From Henricia sp. BOLD:AAB3569 (taxonomy: Eukaryota; Echinodermata; Asteroidea; Spinulosida; Echinasteridae), in NCBI GenBank assembly GCA_037783545.1, contig JBBELK010000668.1, positions 79,324-143,323 on the forward strand: a DNA stretch of 64,000 nt, read 5' to 3'. The translations under genes and the position numbers were made by a program. Positions 1 to 11,710 of this stretch are shown piece after piece. Each line of letters starts with the position of its first letter. Position 1 is the first letter of the stretch. The notes beneath the pieces were generated by a model. That model made no database searches, was not told the origin of the DNA, and saw nothing but the letters and a program-made list of their open reading frames with translations.

Positions 1-1532
1 GACAAGTGCGCAATACAGAGAGTTTAGGGCATGTAAAATTTGAAGTTCGTCGGAACATTTTTCGACCTCCAAATTTGCCGACGTTTGGACCACACTTTGA
101 CCAAATTGCCGAGCCAAACTGCGGTGCGTTAACGACAGTCCGAATGACTGAGCATGCGCACAACTCAGGAGTACCCCAAAGAGGTGTGTACAGACAGCCA
201 CGGTTTGCGTGAGAGCAGTCAGGAAGCCTCAACCCAGTTTTTTCTAAACTTTGAAATTTCTCTGCCATTTCCCGGCGAAAGTCTGTCAATTTTTTATGAC
301 AAGTGCGCAATATAGAGAGTTTAGGGCATGCAAAATTTGAAGTTCGTCGGAAAATTTTTCGACCTCCAAATTTGCCGACGTTTGGACCACACTTTGACCA
401 AATTGCCGAGCCAAACTGCGGTGCGTTAACGACAGTCCGAATGACTGAGCATGCGCACAACTCAGGAGTACCCCAAAGAGGTGTGTACAGACAGCCACGG
501 TTTGCGTGAGAGCAGTCAGGAAGCCTCAACCCAGTTTTTTCTAAACTTTGAAATTTCTCTGCCATTTCTTGGCGAAAGTCTGTCAATTTTTTATGACAAG
601 TGCGCAATATAGAGAGTTTAGGGCATGCAAAATTTGAAGTTCGTCGGAACATTTTTCGACCTCCAAATTTGCCGACGTTTGGACCACACTTTGACCAAAT
701 TGCCGAGCCAAACTGCGGTGCGTTAACGACAGTCCGAATGACTGAGCATGCGCACAACTCAGGAGTACCCCAAAGAGGTGTGTACAGACAGCCACGGTTT
801 GCGTGAGAGCAGTCAGGAAGCCTCAACCCAGTTTTTTCTAAACTTTGAAATTTCTCTGCCATTTCCCGGCGAAAGTCTGTCAATTTTTTTATGACAAGTG
901 CGCAATATAGAGAGTTTAGGGCATGCAAAATTTGAAGTTCGTCGGAACATTTTTCGACCTCCAAATTTGCCGACGTTTGGACCACACTTTGACCAAATTG
1001 CCGAGCCAAACTGCGGTGCGTTAACGAAAGTCCGAATGACTGAGCATGCGCACAACTCAGGAGTACCCCAAAGAGGTGTGTACAGACAGCCACGATTTGC
1101 GTGAGAGCAGTCAGGAAGCCTCAACCCAGTTTTTTCTAAACTTTGAAATTTCTCTGCCATTTCCCGGCGAAAGTCTGTCAATTTTTTTATGACAAGTGCG
1201 CAATATAGAAAGTTTAGGGCATGCAAAATTTGAAGTTCGTCGGAACATTTTTCGACCTCCAAATTTGCCGACGTTTGGACCACGCTTTGACCAAATTGCC
1301 GAGCCAAACTGCGGTGCGTTAACGACAGTCCGAATGACTGAGCATGCGCACAACTCAGGAGTACCCCAAAGAGGTGTGTACAGACAGCCACGGTTTGCGT
1401 GAGAGCAGTCAGGAAGCCTCAACCCAGTTTTTTCTAAACTTTGAAATTTCTCTGCCATTTCCCGGCGAAAGTCTGTCAATTTTTTATGACAAGTGCGCAA
1501 TATAGAGAGTTTAGGGCATGCAAAATTTGAAG

Positions 1533-1542
1533 TTCGTCGGAA
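1533..1542 (+). other. Partial CENP-B-box-like motif in the monomer (representative copy)
   Basis: The bases TTCGTCGGAA at unit offsets 46-55 match 9 of 10 positions of the left half of the known CENP-B box, whose published form begins TTCGTTGGAA. The right half of the box (CGGG) is absent; ATTT follows instead. The motif recurs in nearly every full-length unit. It is missing from all 143-bp truncated units and from the unit carrying the 19-bp deletion at 45210-45487. It is centred on the dyad GTTC-gtcg-GAAC. The resemblance is seen in the sequence. Any binding by a CENP-B-like protein is inference, and because the essential CGGG is lacking a chance match is quite possible. Confidence 0.3.
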
Positions 1543-1622
1543 CATTTTTCGACCTCCAAATTTGCCGACGTTTGGACCACACTTTGACCAAATTGCCGAG
1601 CCAAACTGCGGTGCGTTAACGA

Positions 1623-1637
1623 CAGTCCGAATGACTG
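1623..1637. other. Small inverted repeat beside the rearrangement-prone position (representative copy)
   Basis: The arms CAGTC and GACTG flank the five bases CGAAT at unit offsets 136-150. A second inverted repeat, CTGAG/CTCAG (offsets 148-152 and 164-168), overlaps its 3' arm. Offset 136 is the end of a deletion at 4005, lies inside the 8-bp homology used by the 143-bp unit deletion, is the base changed in the CGAAAGTC variant, and is the last satellite base carried by the fragment at 46301-46323. Hairpin formation is inferred from base pairing alone. Confidence 0.55.
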
Positions 1638-3864
1638 AGCATGCGCACAACTCAGGAGTACCCCAAAGAGGTGTGTACAGACAGCCACGGTTTGCGTGAG
1701 AGCAGTCAGGAAGCCTCAACCCAGTTTTTTCTAAACTTTGAAATTTCTCTGCCATTTCCCGGCGAAAGTCTGTCAATTTTTTATGACAAGTGCGCAATAT
1801 AGAGAGTTTAGGGCATGCAAAATTTGAAGTTCGTCGGAACATTTTTCGACCTCCAAATTTGCCGACGTTTGGACCACACTTTGACCAAATTGCCGAGCCA
1901 AACTGCGGTGCGTTAACGACAGTCCGAATGACTGATCATGCGCACAACTCAGGAGTACCCCAAAGAGGTGTGTACAGACAGCCACGGTTTGCGTGAGAGC
2001 AGTCAGGAAGCCTCAACCCAGTTTTTTCTAAACTTTGAAATTTCTCTGCCATTTCCCGGCGAAAGTCTGTCAATTTTTTATGACAAGTGCGCAATACAGA
2101 GAGTTTAGGGCATGTAAAATTTGAAGTTCGTCGGAACATTTTTCGACCTCCAAATTTGCCGACGTTTGGACCACACTTTGACCAAATTGCCGAGCCAAAC
2201 TGCGGTGCGTTAACGACAGTCCGAATGACTGAGCATGCGCACAACTCAGGAGTACCCCAAAGAGGTGTGTACAGACAGCCACGGTTTGCGTGAGAGCAGT
2301 CAGGAAGCCTCAACCCAGTTTTTTCTAAACTTTGAAATTTCTCTGCCATTTCCCGGCGAAAGTCTGTCAATTTTTTATGACAAGTGCGCAATATAGAGAG
2401 TTTAGGGCATGCAAAATTTGAAGTTCGTCGGAACATTTTTCGACCTCCAAATTTGCCGACGTTTGGACCACACTTTGACTAAATTGCCGAGCCAAACTGC
2501 GGTGCGTTAACGACAGTCCGAATGACTGAGCATGCGCACAACTCAGGAGTACCCCAAAGAGGTGTGTACAGACAGCCACGGTTTGCGTGAGAGCAGTCAG
2601 GAAGCCTCAACCCAGTTTTTTCTAAACTTTGAAATTTCTCTGCCATTTCCCGGCGAAAGTCTGTCAATTTTTTTATGACAAGTGCGCAATATAGAGAGTT
2701 TAGGGCATGCAAAATTTGAAGTTCGTCGGAACATTTTTCGACCTCCAAATTTGCAGACGTTTGGACCACACTTTGACCAAATTGCCGAGCCAAACTGCGG
2801 TGCGTTAACGAAAGTCCGAATGACTGAGCATGCGCACAACTCAGGAGTACCCCAAAGAGGTGTGTACAGACAGCCACGGTTTGCGTGAGAGCAGTCAGGA
2901 AGCCTCAACCCAGTTTTTTCTAAACTTTGAAATTTCTCTGCCATTTCCCGGCGAAAGTCTGTCAATTTTTTATGACAAGTGCGCAATATAGAGAGTTTAG
3001 GGCATGCAAAATTTGAAGTTCGTCGGAACATTTTTCGACCTCCAAATTTGCCGACGTTTGGACCACACTTTGACCAAATTGCCGAGCCAAACTGCGGTGC
3101 GTTAACGACAGTCCGAATGACTGAGCATGCGCACAACTCAGGAGTACCCCAAAGAGGTGTGTACAGACAGCCACGGTTTGCGTGAGAGCAGTCAGGAAGC
3201 CTCAACCCAGTTTTTTCTAAACTTTGAAATTTCTCTGCCATTTCCCGGCGAAAGTCTGTCATTTTTTTATGACAAGTGCGCAATATAGAGAGTTTAGGGC
3301 ATGCAAAATTTGAAGTTCGTCGGAACATTTTTCGACCTCCAAATTTGCCGACGTTTGGACCACACTTTGACCAAATTGCCGAGCCAAACTGCGGTGCGTT
3401 AACGACAGTCCGAATGACTGAGCATGCGCACAACTCAGGAGTACCCCAAAGAGGTGTGTACAGACAGCCACGGTTTGCGTGAGAGCAGTCAGGAAGCCTC
3501 AACCCAGTTTTTTCTAAACTTTGAAATTTCTCTGCCATTTCCCGGCGAAAGTCTGTCAATTTTTTATGACAAGTGCGCAATACAGAGAGTTTAGGGCATG
3601 TAAAATTTGAAGTTCGTCGGAACATTTTTCGTCCTCCAAATTTGCCGACGTTTGGACCACACTTTGACCAAATTGCCGAGCCAAACTGCGGTGCGTTAAC
3701 GACAGTCCGAATGACTGAGCATGCGCACAACTCAGGAGTACCCCAAAGAGGTGTGTACAGACAGCCACGGTTTGCGTGAGAGCAGTCAGGAAGCCTCAAC
3801 CCAGTTTTTTCTAAACTTTGAAATTTCTCTGCCATTTCTTGGCGAAAGTCTGTCATTTTTTTAT

Positions 3865-4133
3865 GACAAGTGCGCAATATAGAGAGTTTAGGGCATGCAA
3901 AATTTGAAGTTCGTCGGAACATTTTTCGACCTCCAAATTTGCCGACGTTTGGACCACACTTTGACCAAATTGCCGAGCCAAACTGCGGTGCGTTAACGAC
4001 TCAGGAGTACCCCAAAGAGGTGTGTACAGACAGCCACGGTTTGCGTGAGAGCAGTCAGGAAGCCTCAACCCAGTTTTTTCTAAACTTTGAAATTTCTCTG
4101 CCATTTCCCGGCGAAAGTCTGTCAATTTTTTAT
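3865..4133. repeat. Monomer with 28-bp internal deletion (269 bp)
   Basis: The unit reads GTTAACGAC directly into TCAGGAG around 3995-4005, so unit offsets 137-164 are missing. The two flanks share AC, so the junction could be placed two bases either way. The lost segment holds the CAGTC/GACTG and CTGAG/CTCAG inverted repeats. The following unit starts at 4134, giving a spacing of 269. This exact deletion is seen only once in the window. Confidence 0.93.
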
Positions 4134-5322
4134 GACAAGTGCGCAATACAGAGAGTTTTGGGCATGTAAAATTTGAAGTTCGTCGGAACATTTTTCGACC
4201 TCCAAATTTGCCGACGTTTGGACCACACTTTGACCAAATTGCCGAGCCAAACTGCGGTGCGTTAACGACAGTCCGAATGACTGAGCATGCGCACAACTCA
4301 GGAGTACCCCAAAGAGGTGTGTACAGACAGCCACGGTTTGCGTGAGAGCAGTCAGGAAGCCTCAACCCAGTTTTTTCTAAACTTTGAAATTTCTCTGCCA
4401 TTTCTTGGCGAAAGTCTGTCAATTTTTTATGACAAGTGCGCAATATAGAGAGTTTAGGGCATGCAAAATTTGAAGTTCGTCGGAACATTTTTCGACCTCC
4501 AAATTTGCCGACGTTTGGACCACACTTTGACCAAATTGCCGAGCCAAACTGCGGTGCGTTAACGACAGTCCGAATGACTGAGCATGCGCACAACTCAGGA
4601 GTACCCCAAAGAGGTGTGTACAGACAGCCACGGTTTGCGTGAGAGCAGTCAGGAAGCCTCAACCCAGTTTTTTCTAAACTTTGAAATTTCTCTGCCATTT
4701 CCCGGCGAAAGTCTGTCAATTTTTTATGACAAGTGCGCAATATAGAGAGTTTAGGGCATGCAAAATTTGAAGTTCGTCGGAACATTTTTCGACCTCCAAA
4801 TTTGCCGACGTTTGGACCACACTTTGACTAAATTGCCGAGCCAAACTGCGGTGCGTTAACGACAGTCCGAATGACTGAGCATGCGCACAACTCAGGAGTA
4901 CCCCAAAGAGGTGTGTACAGACAGCCACGGTTTGCGTGAGAGCAGTCAGGAAGCCTCAACCCAGTTTTTTCTAAACTTTGAAATTTCTCTGCCATTTCCC
5001 GGCGAAAGTCTGTCAATTTTTGTATGACAAGTGCGCAATATAGAGAGTTTAGGGCATGCAAAATTTGAAGTTCGTCGGAACATTTTTCGACCTCCAAATT
5101 TGCCGACGTTTGGACCACACTTTGACCAAATTGCCGAGCCAAACTGCGGTGCGTTAACGACAGTCCGAATGACTGAGCATGCGCACAACTCAGGAGTACC
5201 CCAAAGAGGTGTGTACAGACAGCCACGGTTTGCGTGAGAGCAGTCAGGAAGCCTCAACCCAGTTTTTTCTAAACTTTGAAATTTCTCTGCCATTTCCCGG
5301 CGAAAGTCTGTCAATTTTTTAT

Positions 5323-8300
5323 GACAAGTGCGCAATATAGAGAGTTTAGGGCATGCAAAATTTGAAGTTCGTCGGAACATTTTTCGACCTCCAAATTTGC
5401 CGACGTTTGGACCACACTTTGACTAAATTGCCGAGCCAAACTGCGGTGCGTTAACGACAGTCCGAATGACTGAGCATGCGCACAACTCAGGAGTACCCCA
5501 AAGAGGTGTGTACAGACAGCCACGGTTTGCGTGAGAGCAGTCAGGAAGCCTCAACCCAGTTTTTTCTAAACTTTGAAATTTCTCTGCCATTTCCCGGCGA
5601 AAGTCTGTCAATTTTTTTATGACAAGTGCGCAATATAGAGAGTTTAGGGCATGCAAAATTTGAAGTTCGTCGGAACATTTTTCGACCTCCAAATTTGCCG
5701 ACGTTTGGACCACACTTTGACCAAATTGCCGAGCCAAACTGCGGTGCGTTAACGAAAGTCCGAATGACTGAGCATGCGCACAACTCAGGAGTACCCCAAA
5801 GAGGTGTGTACAGACAGCCACGGTTTGCGTGAGAGCAGTCAGGAAGCCTCAAACCAGTTTTTTCTAACCTTTGAAATTTCTCTGCCATTTCCCGGCGAAA
5901 GTCTGTCAATTTTTTTATGACAAGTGCGCAATATAGAGAGTTTAGGGCATGCAAAATTTGAAGTTCGTCGGAACATTTTTCGACCTCCAAATTTGCCGAC
6001 GTTTGGACCACACTTTGACCAAATTGCCGAGCCAAACTGCGGTGCGTTAACGACAGTCCGAATGACTGAGCATGCGCACAACTCAGGAGTACCCCAAAGA
6101 GGTGTGTACAGACAGCCACGGTTTGCGTGAGAGCAGTCAGGAAGCCTCAACCCAGTTTTTTCTAAACTTTGAAATTTCTCTGCCATTTCCCGGCGAAAGT
6201 CTGTCAATTTTTTATGACAAGTGCGCAATATAGAGAGTTTAGGGCATGCAAAATTTGAAGTTCGTCGGAACATTTTTCGACCTCCAAATTTGCCGACGTT
6301 TGGACCACACTTTGACCAAATTGCCGAGCCAAACTGCGGTGCGTTAACGACAGTCCGAATGACTGAGCATGCGCACAACTCAGGAGTACCCCAAAGAGGT
6401 GTGTACAGACAGCCACGGTTTGCGTGAGAGCAGTCAGGAAGCCTCAACCCAGTTTTTTCTAAACTTTGAAATTTCTCTGCCATTTCCCTGCGAAAGTCTG
6501 TCAATTTTTTATGACAAGTGCGCAATATAGAGAGTTTAGGGCATGCAAAATTTGAAGTTCGTCGGAACATTTTTCGACCTCCAAATTTGCCGACGTTTGG
6601 ACCACACTTTGACCAAATTGCCGAGCCAAACTGCGGTGCGTTAACGACAGTCCGAATGACTGAGCATGCGCACAACTCAGGAGTACCCCAAAGAGGTGTG
6701 TACAGACAGCCACGGTTTGCGTGAGAGCAGTCAGGAAGCCTTAACCCAGTTTTTTCTAAACTTTGAAATTTCTCTGCCATTTCTTGGCGAAAGTCTGTCA
6801 ATTTTTTATGACAAGTGCGCAATATAGAGAGTTTAGGGCATGCAAAATTTGAAGTTCGTCGGAACATTTTTCGACCTCCAAATTTGCCGACGTTTGGACC
6901 ACACTTTGACCAAATTGCCGAGCCAAACTGCGGTGCGTTAACGACAGTCCGAATGACTGAGCATGCGCACAACTCAGGAGTACCCCAAAGAGGTGTGTAC
7001 AGACAGCCACGGTTTGCGTGAGAGCAGTCAGGAAGCCTCAACCCAGTTTTTTTCTAAACTTTGAAATTTCTCTGCCATTTCCCGGCGAAAGTCTGTCAAT
7101 TTTTTATGACAAGTGCGCAATATAGAGAGTTTAGGGCATGCAAAATTTGAAGTTCGTCGGAACATTTTTCGACCTCCAAATTTGCCGACGTTTGGACCAC
7201 ACTTTGACTAAATTGCCGAGCCAAACTGCGGTGCGTTAACGACAGTCCGAATGACTGAGCATGCGCACAACTCAGGAGTACCCCAAAGAGGTGTGTACAG
7301 ACAGCCACGGTTTGCGTGAGAGCAGTCAGGAAGCCTCAACCCAGTTTTTTCTAAACTTTGAAATTTCTCTGCCATTTCCCGGCGAAAGTCTGTCAATTTT
7401 TTTATGACAAGTGCGCAATATAGAGAGTTTAGGGCATGCAAAATTTGAAGTTCGTCGGAACATTTTTCGACCTCCAAATTTGCCGACGTTTGGACCACAC
7501 TTTGACCAAATTGCCGAGCCAAACTGCGGTGCGTTAACGAAAGTCCGAATGACTGAGCATGCGCACAACTCAGGAGTACCCCAAAGAGGTGTGTACAGAC
7601 AGCCACGGTTTGCGTGAGAGCAGTCAGGAAGCCTCAAACCAGTTTTTTCTAACCTTTGAAATTTCTCTGCCATTTCCCGGCGAAAGTCTGTCAATTTTTT
7701 TATGACAAGTGCGCAATATAGAGAGTTTAGGGCATGCAAAATTTGAAGTTCGTCGGAACATTTTTCGACCTCCAAATTTGCCGACGTTTGGACCACACTT
7801 TGACCAAATTGCCGAGCCAAACTGCGGTGCCTTAACGACAGTCCGAATGACTGAGCATGCGCACAACTCAGGAGTACCCCAAAGAGGTGTGTACAGACAG
7901 CCACGGTTTGCGTGAGAGCAGTCAGGAAGCCTCAACCCAGTTTTTTCTAAACTTTGAAATTTCTCTGCCATTTCCCGGCGAAAGTCTGTCAATTTTTTAT
8001 GACAAGTGCGCAATATAGAGAGTTTAGGGCATGCAAAATTTGAAGTTCGTCGGAACATTTTTCGACCTCCAAATTTGCCGACGTTTGGACCACACTTTGA
8101 CCAAATTGCCGAGCCAAACTGCGGTGCGTTAACGACAGTCCGAATGACTGAGCATGCGCACAACTCAGGAGTACCCCAAAGAGGTGTGTACAGACAGCCA
8201 CGGTTTGCGTGAGAGCAGTCAGGAAGCCTCAACCCAGTTTTTTCTAAACTTTGAAATTCCTCTGCCATTTCCCGGCGAAAGTCTGTCAATTTTTTATGAC

Positions 8301-8892
8301 AAGTGCGCAATATAGAGAGTTTAGGGCATGCAAAATTTGAAGTTCGTCGGAACATTTTTCGACCTCCAAATTTGCCGACGTTTGGACCACACTTTGACCA
8401 AATTGCCGAGCCAAACTGCGGTGCGTTAACGACAGTCCGAATGACTGAGCATGCGCACAACTCAGGAGTATCCCAAAGAGGTGTGTACAGACAGCCACGG
8501 TTTGCGTGAGAGCAGTCAGGAAGCCTCAACCCAGTTTTTTCTAAACTTTGAAATTTCTCTGCCATTTCCCGGCGAAAGTCTGTCAATTTGTTATGACAAG
8601 TGCGCAATATAGAGAGTTTAGGGCATGCAAAATTTGAAGTTCGTCGGAACATTTTTCGACCTCCAAATTTGCCGACGTTTGGACCACACTTTGACCAAAT
8701 TGCCGAGCCAAACTGCGGTGCGTTAACGACAGTCCGAATGACTGAGCATGCGCACAACTCAGGAGTACCCCCAAAGAGGTGTGTACAGACAGCCACGGTA
8801 TGCGTGAGAGCAGTCAGGAAGCCTCAACCCAGTTTTTTCTAAACTTTGAAATTTCTCTGCCATTTCCCGGCGAAAGTCTGTCAATTTTGTAT
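5323..8892. repeat. Six-unit higher-order repeat, 1785 bp, two tandem copies
   Basis: Copy 1 spans 5323-7107 and copy 2 spans 7108-8892. Both open with a unit carrying GACTAAATT. Next comes a unit with the CGAAAGTCC variant, whose end reads CAAACCAG and CTAACCTTTG instead of CAACCCAG and CTAAACTTTG. The remaining units are consensus-like. Shared private changes at a constant offset of 1785 identify this as a block duplication rather than independent mutation. Copy 2 has picked up its own changes, such as a TATCCC variant near 8470 and an extra C near 8770. Part of copy 2 was duplicated again 892 bp downstream (ATTCCTCTG at about 8258 and 9150). Confidence 0.8.
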
Positions 8893-11270
8893 GACAAGTG
8901 CGCAATATAGAGAGTTTAGGGCATGCAAAATTTGAAGTTCGTCGGAACATTTTTCGACCTCCAAATTTGCCGACGTTTGGACCACACTTTGACCAAATTG
9001 CCAAGCCAAACTGCGGTGCGTTAACGACAGTCCGAATGACTGAGCATGCGCACAACTCAGGAGTACCCCAAAGAGGTGTGTACAGACAGCCACGGTTTGC
9101 GTGAGAGCAGTCAGGAAGCCTCAACCCAGTTTTTTCTAAACTTTGAAATTCCTCTGCCATTTCCCGGCGAAAGTCTGTCAATTTTTTATGACAAGTGCGC
9201 AATATAGAGAGTTTAGGGCATGCAAAATTTGAAGTTCGTCGGAACATTTTTCGACCTCCAAATTTGCCGACGTTTGGACCACACTTTGACCAAATTGCCG
9301 AGCCAAACTGCGGTGCGTTAACGACAGTCCGAATGACTGAGCATGCGCACAACTCAGGAGTATCCCAAAGAGGTGTGTACAGACAGCCACGGTTTGCGTG
9401 AGAGCAGTCAGGAAGCCTCAACCCAGTTTTTTCTAAACTTTGAAATTTCTCTGCCATTTCCCGGCGAAAGTCTGTCAATTTTGTATGACAAGTGCGCAAT
9501 ATAGAGAGTTTAGGGCATGCAAAATTTGAAGTTCGTCGGAACATTTTTCGACCTCCAAATTTGCCGACGTTTGGACCACACTTTGACCAAATTGCCAAGC
9601 CAAACTGCGGTGCGTTAACGACAGTCCGAATGACTGATCATGCGCACAACTCAGGAGTACCCCAAAGAGGTGTGTACAGACAGCCACGGTTTGCGTGAGA
9701 GCAGTCAGGAAGCCTCAACCCAGTTTTTTCTAAACTTTGAAATTTCTCTGCCATTTCCCGGCGAAAGTCTGTCAATTTTTTATGACAAGTGCGCAATATA
9801 GAGAGTTTAGGGCATGCACAATTTGAAGTTCGTCGGAACATTTTTCGACCTCCAAATTTGCCGACGTTTGGACCACACTTTGACCAAATTGCCGAGCCAA
9901 ACTGCGGTGCGTTAACGACAGTCCGAATGACTGAGCATGCGCACAACTCAGGAGTACCCCAAAGAGGTGTGTACAGACAGCCACGGTTTGCGTGAGAGCA
10001 GTCAGGAAGCCTCAACCCAGTTTTTTCTAAACTTTGAAATTTCTCTGCCATTTCCCGGCGAAAGTCTGTCAATTTTTTATGACAAGTGCGCAATATAGAG
10101 AGTTTAGGGCATGCAAAATTTGAAGTTCGTCGGAACATTTTTCGACCTCCAAATTTGCCGACGTTTGGACCACACTTTGACCAAATTGCCGAGCCAAACT
10201 GCGGTGCGTTAACGACAGTCCGAATGACTGAGCATGCGCACAACTCAGGAGTACCCCAAAGAGGTGTGTACAGACAGCCACGGTTTGCGTGAGAGCAGTC
10301 AGGAAGCCTCAACCCAGTTTTTTCTAAACTTTGAAATTTCTCTGCCATTTCCCGGCGAAAGTCTGTCATTTTTTTATGACAAGTGCGCAATATAGAGAGT
10401 TTAGGGCATGCAAAATTTGAAGTTCGTCGGAACATTTTTCGACCTCCAAATTTGCCGACGTTTGGACCACACTTTGACCAAATTGCCGAGCCAAACTGCG
10501 GTGCGTTAACGACAGTCCGAATGACTGAGCATGCGCACAACTCAGGAGTACCCCAAAGAGGTGTGTACAGACAGCCACGGTTTGCGTGAGAGCAGTCAGG
10601 AAGCCTCAACCCAGTTTTTTCTAAACTTTGAAATTTCTCTGCCATTTCCCGGCGAAAGTCTGTCAATTTTTTATGACAAGTGCGCAATATAGAGAGTTTA
10701 GGGCATGCAAAATTTGAAGTTCGTCGGAACATTTTTCGACCTCCAAATTTGCCGACGTTTGGACCACACTTTGACTAAATTGCCGAGCCAAACTGCGGTG
10801 CGTTAACGACAGTCCGAATGACTGAGCATGCGCACAACTCAGGAGTACCCCAAAGAGGTGTGTACAGACAGCCACGGTTTGCGTGAGAGCAGTCAGGAAG
10901 CCTCAACCCAGTTTTTTCTAAACTTTGAAATTTCTCTGCCATTTCCCGGCGAAAGTCTGTCAATTTTTTTATGACAAGTGCGCAATATAGAGAGTTTAGG
11001 GCATGCAAAATTTGAAGTTCGTCGGAACATTTTTCGACCTCCAAATTTGCCGACGTTTGGACCACACTTTGACCAAATTGCCGAGCCAAACTGCGGTGCG
11101 TTAACGAAAGTCCGAATGACTGAGCATGCGCACAACTCAGGAGTACCCCAAAGAGGTGTGTACAGACAGCCACGGTTTGCGTGAGAGCAGTCAGGAAGCC
11201 TCAAACCAGTTTTTTCTAAACTTTGAAATTTCTCTGCCATTTCCCGGCGAAAGTCTGTCAATTTTTTTAT

Positions 11271-11710
11271 GACAAGTGCGCAATATAGAGAGTTTAGGGC
11301 ATGCAAAATTTGAAGTTCGTCGGAACATTTTTCGACCTCCAAATTTGCCGACGTTTGGACCACACTTTGACCAAATTGCCGAGCCAAACTGCGGTGCGTT
11401 AACGACAGTCCGAATGACTGAGCATGCGCACAACTCAGGAGTACCCCAAAGAGGTGTGTACAGACAGCCACGGTTTGCGTGAGAGCAGTCAGGAAGCCTC
11501 AACCCAGTTTTTTCTAAACTTTGAAATTTCTCTGCCATTTCCCGGCGAAAGTCCGAATGACTGAGCATGCGCACAACTCAGGAGTACCCCAAAGAGGTGT
11601 GTACAGACAGCCACGGTTTGCGTGAGAGCAGTCAGGAAGCCTCAACCCAGTTTTTTCTAAACTTTGAAATTTCTCTGCCATTTCCCGGCGAAAGTCTGTC
11701 AATTTTTTAT
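11271..11710. repeat. Composite 440-bp unit: full monomer plus first truncated 143-bp unit
   Basis: The first part is a monomer up to offset 283 (GGCGAAAGTC, ending at about 11553). It continues directly with offset 141 of the next monomer (CGAATGACTG), so 154 bases are skipped. The junction lies within CGAAAGTC at 11546-11553. A full 297-bp unit plus 143 bp gives the observed 440-bp spacing to the next unit start at 11711. The lost part contains the CENP-B-box-like motif, the CGTTAACG palindrome and the direct repeat. This is the leftmost of 19 such junctions. Confidence 0.95.

Larger units (their letters stand above)
1488..1784. repeat. Representative consensus-like 297-bp monomer
   Basis: This unit matches the majority base at essentially every position, so it serves as the reference copy. 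Composition is 138 G+C of 297 (46.5%), with 70 C, 68 G and 16 CpG. Visible internal structure: an 8-bp palindrome CGTTAACG (1614-1621); an inverted repeat CAGTC-cgaat-GACTG (1623-1637); an inverted repeat CTGAG/CTCAG with an 11-base loop (1635-1655); a dyad GTTC-gtcg-GAAC (1532-1543); an imperfect direct repeat CCAAATTTGCCGA / CCAAATTGCCGA (1556-1568 and 1588-1599); and two T-runs in the last 65 bases. No polymerase III A/B boxes and no transposon terminal repeats were recognised. Confidence 0.95.

Noticed and set aside
25-31. TTTAGGG, a plant-type telomere unit, in each monomer.
   Set aside because: It occurs once per 297 bp and never in tandem, so it is a chance heptamer.
6-212. A 68-codon plus-strand frame and 70- to 192-codon minus-strand frames recurring in every unit.
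   Set aside because: They recur only because the DNA repeats. They match no known domain, and the plus-strand frame needs a GTG start.
1488-1784. The 297-bp monomer as an ancient dimer of two halves of about 148 bp.
   Set aside because: Comparing the halves by eye gives only short scattered matches (such as TGCGCA), not a continuous alignment. Only a 13-bp imperfect direct repeat 32 bp apart is convincing.
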